Assembly: GCA_002395775.1 (NCBI GenBank)
Contig: DGUV01000001.1
Span: 21,471 to 66,917, forward strand
DNA from: Prevotellaceae bacterium UBA4301
GTDB lineage: Bacteria > Bacteroidota > Bacteroidia > Bacteroidales > Bacteroidaceae
Direction: 5' to 3'
Length of the DNA stretch: 45,447 nucleotides
Part shown: piece by piece, positions 25,151-31,958 of the stretch
Layout of the letters: each line of letters opens with the position of its first letter
How positions within the stretch are numbered: the first letter of the stretch is position 1
Translations under genes and position numbers: made by a program
Notes under the pieces: generated by a model
Seen by the model: only the letters and a program-made list of their open reading frames with translations
The model's database searches: none
Told to the model about the DNA's origin: nothing

Positions 25151-25282
25151 TTATGGCTGCGCGGGGGCGGGCATGCTCCAGTAGAGGAACAGGCCCACCA
25201 TGAGCATGACCATGACGGCTAGGGCTGCTATGCCGAGGAGGAAACCCCGGTTGGCGTTGCGGATGTTGCGTCTTCTTCTCAT
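25151..25282 (-). CDS. 43-residue membrane microprotein, translationally coupled to the S41 protease
   Basis: The start ATG (25280-25282) overlaps the TGA stop of the S41 protease gene (25279-25281) as ATGA, so it is read as the next gene of that operon. The product has a basic N-terminus (MRRRRNIRNANRG), one hydrophobic helix (FLLGIAALAVMVMLMVGLFL) and a short end, YWSMPAPAQP. The positive-inside rule puts the N-terminus in the cytoplasm. I recognise no family. It may be a small membrane partner of the protease, or part of the envelope. The coupling and the clean helix make it likely to be real, although such a short frame could be chance. Confidence 0.6.
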   Translation of the reverse strand: MRRRRNIRNANRGFLLGIAALAVMVMLMVGLFLYWSMPAPAQP

Positions 25283-26928
25283 GGGTGGAGGATTTTGTGG
25301 TAACGGGCGGGGTTGCGCAGGAGCTCTACGGCGCGGTCGAAGACTCGGTCGCTGAGGAGCAGGTGCTGGGTGCGGCCTCGCTGATAGTAGTAGCGCGAGA
25401 CGATTTCGTCCTCGACGTAGGGGCGGATGGCATCGCGGTGGCGCAGGAGTTCGCCTTCGAGGTCGGGGCGCAGGCGGGCTTCGAGGGTGTCGAAGGCTTC
25501 GGCGGCACGGTCGTAGCACCCCTCGAGGCGGGCGGCTTCGCGCAGGATTTTCATGACCTCGTCGGTGCGGCGATGGCTTTCGAACTTGCTCGCTGCCATG
25601 TGGCGGACAAAGCGGTCGTAGTCGTCGTCGGCCAGGCGGAACTGCGAGGCAGGGGCTATGGTGGGGTGCTCGTGGGTGTAGCGGGTGACGAAGTCGATGA
25701 GTTGGTCGCTCTGCACGGCATCATAGACGATGGAGGGGAGGCTGTCCTGCTGGGCTTCGACGTCGGGCTTGATGCCTCCGCCGTCGCGCACTTCGCGTCC
25801 GCCTTGGGTGTGGAAGACGCGGGTGAGCGAGTCGGGCACGGTGCCCACGCGGCCGTCGGCGGTGAGGTGGCGATAGTCGTAGGCTTGGATGCAGCGGCCC
25901 GAGGGAATGTAGTAGCGTGAGACGGTGAGCTTGAGGTTGCCGCGATCCGACACTTCGTGGATGGCTTGCACCAGGCCCTTGCCGTAGGTGCGGCTACCCA
26001 TGATGACGGCGCGGTCCATGTCCTGGAGACTCCCGCTGAGGATTTCGGCGGCCGAGGCCGAACTGCCGTTGACGAGGACGACGATGGGGGTCTGGGTGTC
26101 CAGAGGTTCGGAGGTGGTGAAGTATTCGCGGTTGGCCGAGGCCAGTTTACCTTTGGTATAGACCACCTTCTGTCCCTTGTCCACGAAGAGGTTGACGATG
26201 TTGACGGCTTCGTCGATGGAGCCGCCGGGATTGTCGCGCAGGTCCAGCACCAGCTGATGCATGCCTTGCGAGCGCAGGTCGGAGAGGGCGTGGCGCATGA
26301 CTTGGGTGGAGCCCGTGGTGAAGTTGGCCAGATAGATGTATCCGATGCTGTCTGTGGCCATGCCGTAGTAGGGCACGGTGGGGGTTTGGATGGTCTTTCG
26401 GGTGATGCGGAAGGTGAGGGGCTGGGGGTGGTCCATGCGCTTGACGCGCAGTTGGAAGCTGGTGCCGGGTTCGCCTCGAAGCATGGAGCTGACTTCGTCG
26501 GTGGGCTTGCGCAGGACATCGGTTTCGTCGATGCTCAGGATGATGTCGCCGGCCTGCACGCCTGCCAGCTGGCTGGGGCTGCCCTCATAGGGTTCGACGA
26601 TCATGGCGCGCTCTTCCTGCTGGTTGTAGCGGATGATGCTGCCTATGCCGGCGTACTTGCCCGTGGCCATCTGGCGCAGTTCGTCGTCGTCCTCGGGATA
26701 GTATTGGGTGAAGGGGTCAACGTGGGAGAGCATCGACTTGATGGCCCATCGGATGGTGGTGTCGGCCGAGAGGGTATCGACGTAGTAGAGGTCGAGCTGG
26801 CGATAGATGTCGTCGAAGAGTTCGAGGTGGCGCCCAATCTCGGCATTGTGGCTCTCGGTCCGCTGTGCGGAAAGAATGAGAGAATGAGATAATGAGAAAA
26901 TGAGGGAAAGGAATAGTATACGTTTCAC
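25279..26928 (-). CDS. S41 family peptidase (C-terminal processing protease) with PDZ domain
   Basis: The 549-residue product is a periplasmic Ctp-type protease. The start is GTG at 26928; the signal peptide (MKRILFLSLIFSLSHSLILS) is encoded by a run of four 8-bp repeats. Residues 35-90 are the N-terminal helical segment, a PDZ domain spans about 95-180 (YAGIGSIIRYNQ, VQAGDIILSIDE), and the catalytic core follows. The nucleophile Ser is in GSSASAAEILSG and the general-base Lys lies exactly 25 residues later in TYGKGLVQ, as in other CtpA/Prc enzymes. LVLDLRDNPGGSIDEAVNI is also typical. A C-terminal region of about 170 residues is extra. It is cotranscribed with the pfkB-type gene upstream (27-bp gap) and overlaps the microprotein gene by 4 bp. 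Confidence 0.92.
   Translation of the reverse strand: MKRILFLSLIFSLSHSLILSAQRTESHNAEIGRHLELFDDIYRQLDLYYVDTLSADTTIRWAIKSMLSHVDPFTQYYPEDDDELRQMATGKYAGIGSIIRYNQQEERAMIVEPYEGSPSQLAGVQAGDIILSIDETDVLRKPTDEVSSMLRGEPGTSFQLRVKRMDHPQPLTFRITRKTIQTPTVPYYGMATDSIGYIYLANFTTGSTQVMRHALSDLRSQGMHQLVLDLRDNPGGSIDEAVNIVNLFVDKGQKVVYTKGKLASANREYFTTSEPLDTQTPIVVLVNGSSASAAEILSGSLQDMDRAVIMGSRTYGKGLVQAIHEVSDRGNLKLTVSRYYIPSGRCIQAYDYRHLTADGRVGTVPDSLTRVFHTQGGREVRDGGGIKPDVEAQQDSLPSIVYDAVQSDQLIDFVTRYTHEHPTIAPASQFRLADDDYDRFVRHMAASKFESHRRTDEVMKILREAARLEGCYDRAAEAFDTLEARLRPDLEGELLRHRDAIRPYVEDEIVSRYYYQRGRTQHLLLSDRVFDRAVELLRNPARYHKILHP
26873..26904 (-). repeat. Four 8-bp tandem repeats inside the S41 signal-peptide codons
   Basis: Plus-strand units AGAATGAG, AGAATGAG, ATAATGAG and AAAATGAG follow each other without gaps. 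They lie inside the signal-peptide codons (about residues 9-18), where an 8-bp step is not a multiple of 3, so gain or loss of one unit shifts the frame of the protease gene. Confidence 0.85.
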
Positions 26929-26941
26929 TTTTATCGCCTTT

Positions 26942-26964
26942 TTAATTCTTAATTCTTAATTTTC
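26942..26964 (-). repeat. 7-bp tandem repeat on the PfkB stop codon
   Basis: TTAATTC (26942-26948), TTAATTC (26949-26955) and the related TTAATTTTC (26956-26964) give nearly three 7-bp units; the stop triplet of the PfkB gene is 26956-26958. The 27-bp spacer before the S41 GTG consists mostly of this repeat. Confidence 0.8.
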
Positions 26965-27942
26965 GACTATCCTTGCAGATTCACGGCGAATGGTGTCCCA
27001 CGTGGGGGCGGGCAGACGGGTGCCCACGACCTGAATGATGTGTTGCGAAAGCAGGGAGCCCATGGCCAGGCACTGTTGCAGGGAGGCTCCGCGGGCATAG
27101 GCATAGAGGAAACCGCCTGCGAAGAAGTCGCCTGCGGCAGTGGTATCTACCACTCCCACCGTCTTGCCGGGAACCAGGGCCACCTGTCCGCCCTGCATGG
27201 CCGAGGCGCCGCGCTTGCCCAGCTTCACCACGGCCACGCGGGCCATGGAGCCTATCTCACGGAGGGCGGCCTCGGGCGGCAGGCCGCGGGTGAAGGCGGC
27301 GCTCTCTTCCTCGTTGGCAAAGACAATGTCGATGTAGTCGGCGACGAGCTGGCGCAGCATGTCCAGATTGTCGGCCACCACGTTGTAGCTGGCAAGGTCG
27401 ATGCTGGTGGTCATGCCTTGTTGCTTGGCCATGTGGCAGATGTGGCGGATGAGTTCGTGGTTCTGCACCAGATAGCCTTCGATGTGCAGCAACTGGTAGC
27501 CTGAGAGGAGCTCGGGGGTGATGTCGTCGGCCGACAACTGGCCGGCCACGCCCAGGTAGGTGGCAAAGGTGCGTTCGGCATCGGGGGTGATGAAGGTGTT
27601 GGCCACGCCGCTCTGTCCTTGGCGCAGGATGAGCCGGGCGTCGATGCCTGTCTCGCGGCAGTTGTCGCGGAAGAAGCGGCCCGTCTCGTCGTCGGCCACA
27701 CAACCGATGAAGCCTGGCTGCGCTCCCAGATTGGCCAGGGCCAGCATGGCATTGCCGGCACTGCCGCCCGTGGCGCGGGCTGTGGACGTTTGTGCCAGAT
27801 GGTGCGCGAGGCGTTGCTGTGCAGCGTCGTCAATCAGCTGCATGCCACCCTTCGGGAGGCCCAGCTTCGTGAGTTCGGCATCGCTTTGCAGTCGCACCAG
27901 GACATCGACCAAAGCATTGCCAATACCGATAACTTTGTCCAT
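26956..27942 (-). CDS. PfkB-family carbohydrate/nucleoside kinase (adenosine kinase-like)
   Basis: The 328-residue product is a ribokinase-fold sugar or nucleoside kinase of the PfkB family. It starts MDKVIGIGNALVDVLVRL, with the substrate-side GGSAGNAMLALANLGAQPG (about residues 58-76), and ends with the anion-hole and base motif VVDTTAAGDFFAGGFLYA (about residue 258), where the usual DTxGAGD has A for G before AGD. The Asp of AAGD is the catalytic base. The start GIGNALVDV and length fit the adenosine kinase-like group common in Bacteroidales, but the substrate cannot be fixed from sequence alone. It is the first gene of the pfkB-S41-microprotein run; a TATCTTTG element lies 18 bp upstream of the ATG. 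It is divergent from tRNA-Asn. Confidence 0.88.
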   Translation of the reverse strand: MDKVIGIGNALVDVLVRLQSDAELTKLGLPKGGMQLIDDAAQQRLAHHLAQTSTARATGGSAGNAMLALANLGAQPGFIGCVADDETGRFFRDNCRETGIDARLILRQGQSGVANTFITPDAERTFATYLGVAGQLSADDITPELLSGYQLLHIEGYLVQNHELIRHICHMAKQQGMTTSIDLASYNVVADNLDMLRQLVADYIDIVFANEEESAAFTRGLPPEAALREIGSMARVAVVKLGKRGASAMQGGQVALVPGKTVGVVDTTAAGDFFAGGFLYAYARGASLQQCLAMGSLLSQHIIQVVGTRLPAPTWDTIRRESARIVEN

Positions 27943-27959
27943 GATGAATAAATTTTCTG

Positions 27960-27967
27960 CAAAGATA
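27960..27967 (-). promoter_or_regulatory. -7 promoter element of the PfkB gene
   Basis: Plus-strand CAAAGATA is TATCTTTG on the minus strand (TAnnTTTG), ending 17 bp before the ATG. No clear -33 TTTG is seen. Confidence 0.6.
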
Positions 27968-27988
27968 GTGATTATTTTTGGATTTTAT

Positions 27989-28019
27989 TTTGTGCATTCA
28001 AAAATTCTTTCTACCTTTG
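27989..28019 (+). promoter_or_regulatory. Promoter of tRNA-Asn
   Basis: TTTG (27989-27992), 19 bp, TACCTTTG (28012-28019) is a full match to the Bacteroides promoter pattern, 22 bp before the tRNA 5' end. Confidence 0.8.
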
Positions 28020-28041
28020 CACTCGCATTCAGCAAAACACT

Positions 28042-28115
28042 GCTTCAGTAGCTCAGTTGGTTAGAGCACCTGACTGTTAATCAGGGGGTCGTTGGTTCAA
28101 GCCCATCCTGAAGCG
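28042..28115 (+). tRNA. tRNA-Asn (anticodon GTT), complete copy
   Basis: The 74-nt gene has acceptor arms GCTTCAG (28042-28048) and CTGAAGC (28108-28114), discriminator G at 28115, D-arm GCTCAGTTGGTTAGAGC and anticodon stem CCTGA/TCAGG with loop CTGTTAA, giving anticodon GTT. CCA is not encoded. Its 3' half (28072-28116) is repeated at 42571-42615, so this is the target site of an inserted element. Confidence 0.96.
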
Positions 28116-28116
28116 C
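28072..28116 (+). repeat. Left attachment-site copy (attL) in tRNA-Asn
   Basis: The 45 bp from the anticodon stem to the base after the discriminator (GACTGTTAATCAGGGGGTCG at its start) recur at 42571-42615 with one difference (T at 28089, G at 42588). This is the expected footprint of tRNA-targeted integration. Confidence 0.9.
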
Positions 28117-28126
28117 CTTAAGAATC

Positions 28127-28155
28127 AAGGAGTTAGAGAAATCTAACTCCTTTTT
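28127..28155 (+). terminator. Terminator behind tRNA-Asn
   Basis: AAGGAGTTAGA (28127-28137) pairs with TCTAACTCCTT (28142-28152) over a GAAA loop, followed by TTT. It differs from the terminator at the far end of the island, so it came with the insert. Confidence 0.9.
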
Positions 28156-28164
28156 ATTTTTCCC

Positions 28165-28221
28165 TCGGGAACACATAGGGAACACACAGCCCCTGGTTTC
28201 AGCGTCTCCAAACGTGCTTAC
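28165..28221 (+). repeat. Left end block with two GGGAACAC sites
   Basis: TCGGGAACACATAGGGAACA and the following bases to ACGTGCTTAC resemble the block at 42434-42488: the same two GGGAACAC sites 12 bp apart, then CCC and ACGTGCT. Both are in the same orientation. They may be arm-type recombinase sites. Confidence 0.6.
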
Positions 28222-28298
28222 AGATTGTCATTTGTTGTCAAGAACAAAGTGATAAAGGCTCCTATAGATGCTATAAAATGAAGGAAAACAAGTAAAAA

Positions 28299-28412
28299 TT
28301 ACATTCGTAAAGAGAAAGCAAGAAAGGCAAATAGCACATTGATGACAATGGTACCAGCGATGCAGTAGTTCCTGACCTTTGTGATTTCATCATCAAGCTC
28401 TAGTAATTGCAT
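28299..28412 (-). CDS. 37-residue putative membrane microprotein
   Basis: A 37-residue frame runs from ATG 28412 to TAA 28299 on the minus strand: a charged start (MQLLELDDEITKVRNYC), one hydrophobic helix (IAGTIVINVLFAFLAFSL) and a short end. It covers the 25-bp repeat (28395-28419) at its 5' end. It has no clear promoter or ribosome site. The rest of 28117-28556, a stretch of 440 bp without a larger gene, is A/T-rich with palindromes. The frame may be chance; the amphipathic start and clean helix are the only support. Confidence 0.35.
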   Translation of the reverse strand: MQLLELDDEITKVRNYCIAGTIVINVLFAFLAFSLRM

Positions 28413-28419
28413 ATAATAC
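28395..28419. repeat. 25-bp dispersed repeat, left copy
   Basis: AAGCTCTAGTAATTGCATAT and the following ATAATAC recur at 40896-40920 with one change (G to A), in the same orientation, 12.5 kb apart inside the island. Confidence 0.8.
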
Positions 28420-28465
28420 TATATTATACAATTATCACATTATCATAATATGCTATTACAATAAT

Positions 28466-28486
28466 ATATAATTACCGTAATTATAT
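28466..28486. repeat. Perfect A/T-rich palindrome
   Basis: ATATAATTAC (28466-28475), C, GTAATTATAT (28477-28486) is a perfect 10-bp inverted repeat. TATGCTATTA occurs on both sides of it (28449 and 28484 areas). It could be a protein-binding or recombination site. Confidence 0.65.
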
Positions 28487-28556
28487 GCTATTAAAATACG
28501 TGTCAACCATGTTTACCTCCAATCGCTATTTGGTAGAAGTAGAATAAGATTGTATA

Positions 28557-28964
28557 CTATACAGTATAGGCATTTGAGGTGTGCACTTCCAGCTGGTTTT
28601 CGCAGTTGAAATCCAATGCAGAAGTGATATCCATCGAAAAGGGAGTGTAGCCCTTGTTCAGGTGTTCACCCATCTTCTGGCCGTTCACGTAGACCGTGGC
28701 ATCATGATACACCCCACCGAAGCAGAGGCGCACCGTCTTGCCCTTCATGTCGGCCGTGACGGGCAGCGAGCGCCTGTACGAGGCCTCGCCGGCATAGTCC
28801 TCCAACCCTTCCATGACGTTGTACGTATGGGGCACCTGCACGCTGTATTTGCGTTGCCCAATGGTCAGCTGCCACTCGCTGTCGAGCGAGATGTCGCTTT
28901 GTGCCTGTGCGGCCAGCGCCAACAGCTAGGCCACGGCCATTATCAGCATTTTCTTGCTCATCAT
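28557..28964 (-). pseudogene. GH2 beta-galactosidase remnant (signal peptide and N-terminal domain only)
   Basis: Read from ATG 28964, the frame has a signal peptide broken by an in-frame TAG (MMSKKMLIMAVA, stop, LLALAAQAQSD) and then the N-terminal sugar-binding domain of GH2 enzymes: SEWQLTIGQRKYSVQVPHTY, EASYRRSLPV, CFGGVYHDATVYVNGQKMGE, and EVHTSNAYTV before the stop at 28557. A normal GH2 has over 700 more residues, so both the start and the end are lost. A minus-strand -7 element (TAACTTTG, plus-strand 28999-29006) remains in front of it. It is divergent from the intact GH2 gene. Confidence 0.85.
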
Positions 28965-29083
28965 TTCCTGTTGTTTTATTTATTAGGTTTCTGCGCTGCA
29001 AAGTTAAGCCTTTTCATGCGACACCGGTATAGATAAAAACAAAAAAAGATATGGACAATTTTACATTTTCCCTACCCCCTCCC

Positions 29084-29115
29084 CTTGCCTGTCTCCTTTT
29101 TATTTATTATCTTTG
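29084..29115 (+). promoter_or_regulatory. Promoter of the GH2 gene
   Basis: CTTG (29084-29087), 20 bp, TATCTTTG (29108-29115) fits the Bacteroides pattern, 32 bp before the ATG at 29148. Confidence 0.7.
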
Positions 29116-29147
29116 CCACAGTAAGAAAGAACAATACAAATACTATC

Positions 29148-31835
29148 ATGATTCAGAGACGACTCTTTACTGCAATTTTCCTGATGGCAGCTCTCGCCGC
29201 CGGGGCCCAAACCTCCATCGACCTGAGTGGTCTGTGGCGCGTACTGACTGACGGAGCCGACGAGCAAGAGGTGATGCTGCCCGGAACACTCGACGATGCC
29301 GGCCTGGGCACGCCCAACACCCTTGCGCCGCAACTCTCGAAACCGCAACTCTCGCGCCTCACGCGCAAACATTCATTCATAGGCGAGGCACGCTACGAGC
29401 GCTCCGTCACCATCCCCGCCTCGATGGCCGGCCTTCCCTTGCGCCTCAGTCTGGAGCGCGTGCTATGGAAAAGCCGCCTGCTCGTCGACGGTCTCGAGCT
29501 CTCCCCCTCGCAAGAGAGTCTCGTCGCGCCCCACGTGTTCACGCTGGCCGACGGACTCAGCGCAGGCACACATCGGCTGACGCTCATCGTCGACAACCGC
29601 CGGCAGCACGACATCTCGTTCGACAATCTGGCCCATTCCTACACCAACGACACCCAGATTATGTGGAACGGCGTGCTCGGCAGCATGACGCTCAGCCTTG
29701 TCCCTGCCATCAGCGACGTGCAGGTCTATCCCGACGTCAGCCGTCAGCAAGTGCGCATCAGCGTGGAGGCTGCCGCCACAGAGCTCGACTTCCTCCTCGA
29801 CGGCCAGCCCGTCAGTCCAAAGGCTCTGGGCGATGGCTGCTACATGCTGCCCATGCCCGAGGGCCAGCTGTGGAGCGAGTTCAGCCCCCACCTCTACACC
29901 CTCACCGTTAGACCACGCAACCGTGGTGCATCTCTTGTCCCCGACCCCACATCTCTTGCCATTGACGCTTTCTCCGTCACCTTCGGCATGCGCTCCTTCC
30001 AGGCCGATGGCAACCGCCTGCTCGTCAACGGGGTGCCTGTTTTCCTGCGCGGAACGCTGGAGTGCTGCATCTTTCCGCTCACGGGCACGCCGCCCACCGA
30101 TGAGGCAGGATGGCAGAAGGTGTTCACCACGGCTCGTGCCTACGGGCTCAACCACCTGCGGTTCCACTCCTGGTGCCCGCCCGATGCTGCCTTCCGCGTG
30201 GCCGACAAGCTGGGATTCTACCTGCAAGTGGAACTGCCCCATTGGTCGCTCAACGTGGGCAAGGACTCGCTGACCACCCGCTTTCTGCGCGATGAAGCCT
30301 GTCGCATCCTGCGCTTCTACGGCAATCATCCGTCGTTCTGCATCTTGAGCTGCGGCAACGAACTGCAACCCGACTTCCAACTGCTGAACGCGCTGACCCA
30401 CAACCTGCGGCAGAGCGACCCGCGCCATCTCTATACCACCTCCACGTTCACCTTCGAGAAGGGCCATGGCCGCCATCCCGAACCTGAAGACGACGTGTTC
30501 ATCACGCAGTGGACTGACCACGGATGGGTGCGCGGACAGGGCATCTTCGACGAGCAGGAACCCGACTTCAGCAGCGACTACCGCGAGGCCACTGCGGACA
30601 TTGCCGTGCCACTCATCTCGCACGAGATAGGCCAGTACAGCGTCTATCCCAACATAGCCGAAATCAGCAAGTACACGGGAGTGCTCGACCCGCTCAACCT
30701 GAAGGCCATCCGCAATGACCTGCAGGCCAAGGGGCTCCTGCACAAGGCTGCCGACTACCTGCAGGCATCTGGCCAACTAGCCGCCATCCTCTACAAAGAA
30801 GAGATCGAGCGCGCCATGAAGACCCCTGGTCAGAGCGGCTTCCAGCTGCTCGACCTGCACGACTTCCCTGGGCAAGGTACGGCCCTCGTGGGACTCCTCG
30901 ATGCCTTCTGGGACTCGAAGGGCATCATCACGCCCGAGCGTTTCCGTGAGTTCTGCGCTCCCGTGGTGCCGCTGGCCCGCTTCAGCAAGGCCGTCTGGCA
31001 AAACAACGAGACCTTCGAAGCCTCCTTCGAGGTCAGCGGTGACAACACCCGGCCCCTGGCCTGGCAACTCGTCGATGACACGGGACGCTGCCTCGCCCAA
31101 GGAGAGGGCATGCAGGCCGTGGTGCCGCTCGGCGACATTCGCGAGGCTTCTCACCTGCAACTCATCGCCAGCATCCCCAACACCCTTTGGCGCAACAGCT
31201 GGAGCATCTGGGTCTATCCGCACATACTGACCGACATGACTATCGACCAGCACCGATTGAAAAAACAGAAGACCGTCGTCACAGCCTCGGCCGACGATGC
31301 TCTGCGGGCTCTCCGTCGGGGCAAACGCGTGCTTTTCGCCCCCGACCCCACGTCGGTGAAAGGAGTTGAAGGAAAGTTTGTGCCGGTGTTTTGGAGCCCC
31401 GTCCATTTCCCCAAGCAAGCAGGCACCATGGGACTACTCTGCAACGAGCACCATCCGGCACTCGCCCATTTCCCCAACGCGGGCCACAGCGACTGGCAGT
31501 GGTGGCGCCTCGTGAAGGGTAGCCGCGCCATGGTGCTCGACTCGCTGCCACCCGTCGCCCCCATCGTGGAGACCATCGACAACTTCGTCAGCAACCGCAG
31601 GCTGGCCCAACTCTTCGAAGCCCGTGTGGGCAAGGGCCGCCTGCTCATGAGCAGTTTTCCGCTCCTCACCAGCGATGCCCCTGAGGTGCGCCAGTTGCTC
31701 TACAGTCTGCTGCGCTATATGGAAAGCCCTGCCTTCGCCCCCACCACGCCCATCACCCCCGACGATGTGCGCCGTCTGCTCAGCCCAACTGAGGAAGCCC
31801 TGCCTGCCACCACCGCCACCGACATTTATCAGTAG
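29148..31835 (+). CDS. Secreted glycoside hydrolase family 2 enzyme
   Basis: From ATG 29148 the product is 895 residues; an earlier in-frame start (29085) lies in the promoter region. A signal peptide (MIQRRLFTAIFLMAALAAGA) is followed by the GH2 N-terminal beta-sandwich (about 25-190; RYERSVTIPASMAGLPL and RLLVDGLELSP), an Ig-like part, and a TIM barrel with LRGTLECCIFPLTGTPP, HLRFHSWCPPDAAFRVADKL and the acid/base in LSCGNELQPD. The nucleophile is the Glu of SHEIGQYSVYP. The C-terminal region from about residue 620 is another beta-rich part. The enzyme removes beta-linked sugars from oligosaccharides; the family covers beta-galactosidase, glucuronidase and others and the specificity is not readable. 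In this locus a galactan or arabinogalactan side chain is the likely target. Confidence 0.9.
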   Translation: MIQRRLFTAIFLMAALAAGAQTSIDLSGLWRVLTDGADEQEVMLPGTLDDAGLGTPNTLAPQLSKPQLSRLTRKHSFIGEARYERSVTIPASMAGLPLRLSLERVLWKSRLLVDGLELSPSQESLVAPHVFTLADGLSAGTHRLTLIVDNRRQHDISFDNLAHSYTNDTQIMWNGVLGSMTLSLVPAISDVQVYPDVSRQQVRISVEAAATELDFLLDGQPVSPKALGDGCYMLPMPEGQLWSEFSPHLYTLTVRPRNRGASLVPDPTSLAIDAFSVTFGMRSFQADGNRLLVNGVPVFLRGTLECCIFPLTGTPPTDEAGWQKVFTTARAYGLNHLRFHSWCPPDAAFRVADKLGFYLQVELPHWSLNVGKDSLTTRFLRDEACRILRFYGNHPSFCILSCGNELQPDFQLLNALTHNLRQSDPRHLYTTSTFTFEKGHGRHPEPEDDVFITQWTDHGWVRGQGIFDEQEPDFSSDYREATADIAVPLISHEIGQYSVYPNIAEISKYTGVLDPLNLKAIRNDLQAKGLLHKAADYLQASGQLAAILYKEEIERAMKTPGQSGFQLLDLHDFPGQGTALVGLLDAFWDSKGIITPERFREFCAPVVPLARFSKAVWQNNETFEASFEVSGDNTRPLAWQLVDDTGRCLAQGEGMQAVVPLGDIREASHLQLIASIPNTLWRNSWSIWVYPHILTDMTIDQHRLKKQKTVVTASADDALRALRRGKRVLFAPDPTSVKGVEGKFVPVFWSPVHFPKQAGTMGLLCNEHHPALAHFPNAGHSDWQWWRLVKGSRAMVLDSLPPVAPIVETIDNFVSNRRLAQLFEARVGKGRLLMSSFPLLTSDAPEVRQLLYSLLRYMESPAFAPTTPITPDDVRRLLSPTEEALPATTATDIYQ

Positions 31836-31859
31836 GGACTGACCTGCACCCAGAAACCT

Positions 31860-31912
31860 GACAATCGCTGTCCGTCAAGTTCTCAATGAACATTGTACGG
31901 ACAGCGATTGTC
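31860..31912. terminator. Strong hairpin between converging genes
   Basis: GACAATCGCTGTCCGT (31860-31875) pairs perfectly with ACGGACAGCGATTGTC (31897-31912), with a small inner hairpin GTTC/GAAC. A second short hairpin follows (ACGTGG/CCACGT, 31924-31941). It separates the GH2 gene from the converging GH53-SusD remnant and can serve both. Confidence 0.8.
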
Positions 31913-31958
31913 GTTGCGTTTCTACGTGGCAGTGTTTCCACGTGCGCCTTTGCCTTCC

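Noticed and set aside
29463..30776. 437-residue minus-strand frame
   Set aside because: Shadow of the GH2 gene, which has clear catalytic motifs on the plus strand.
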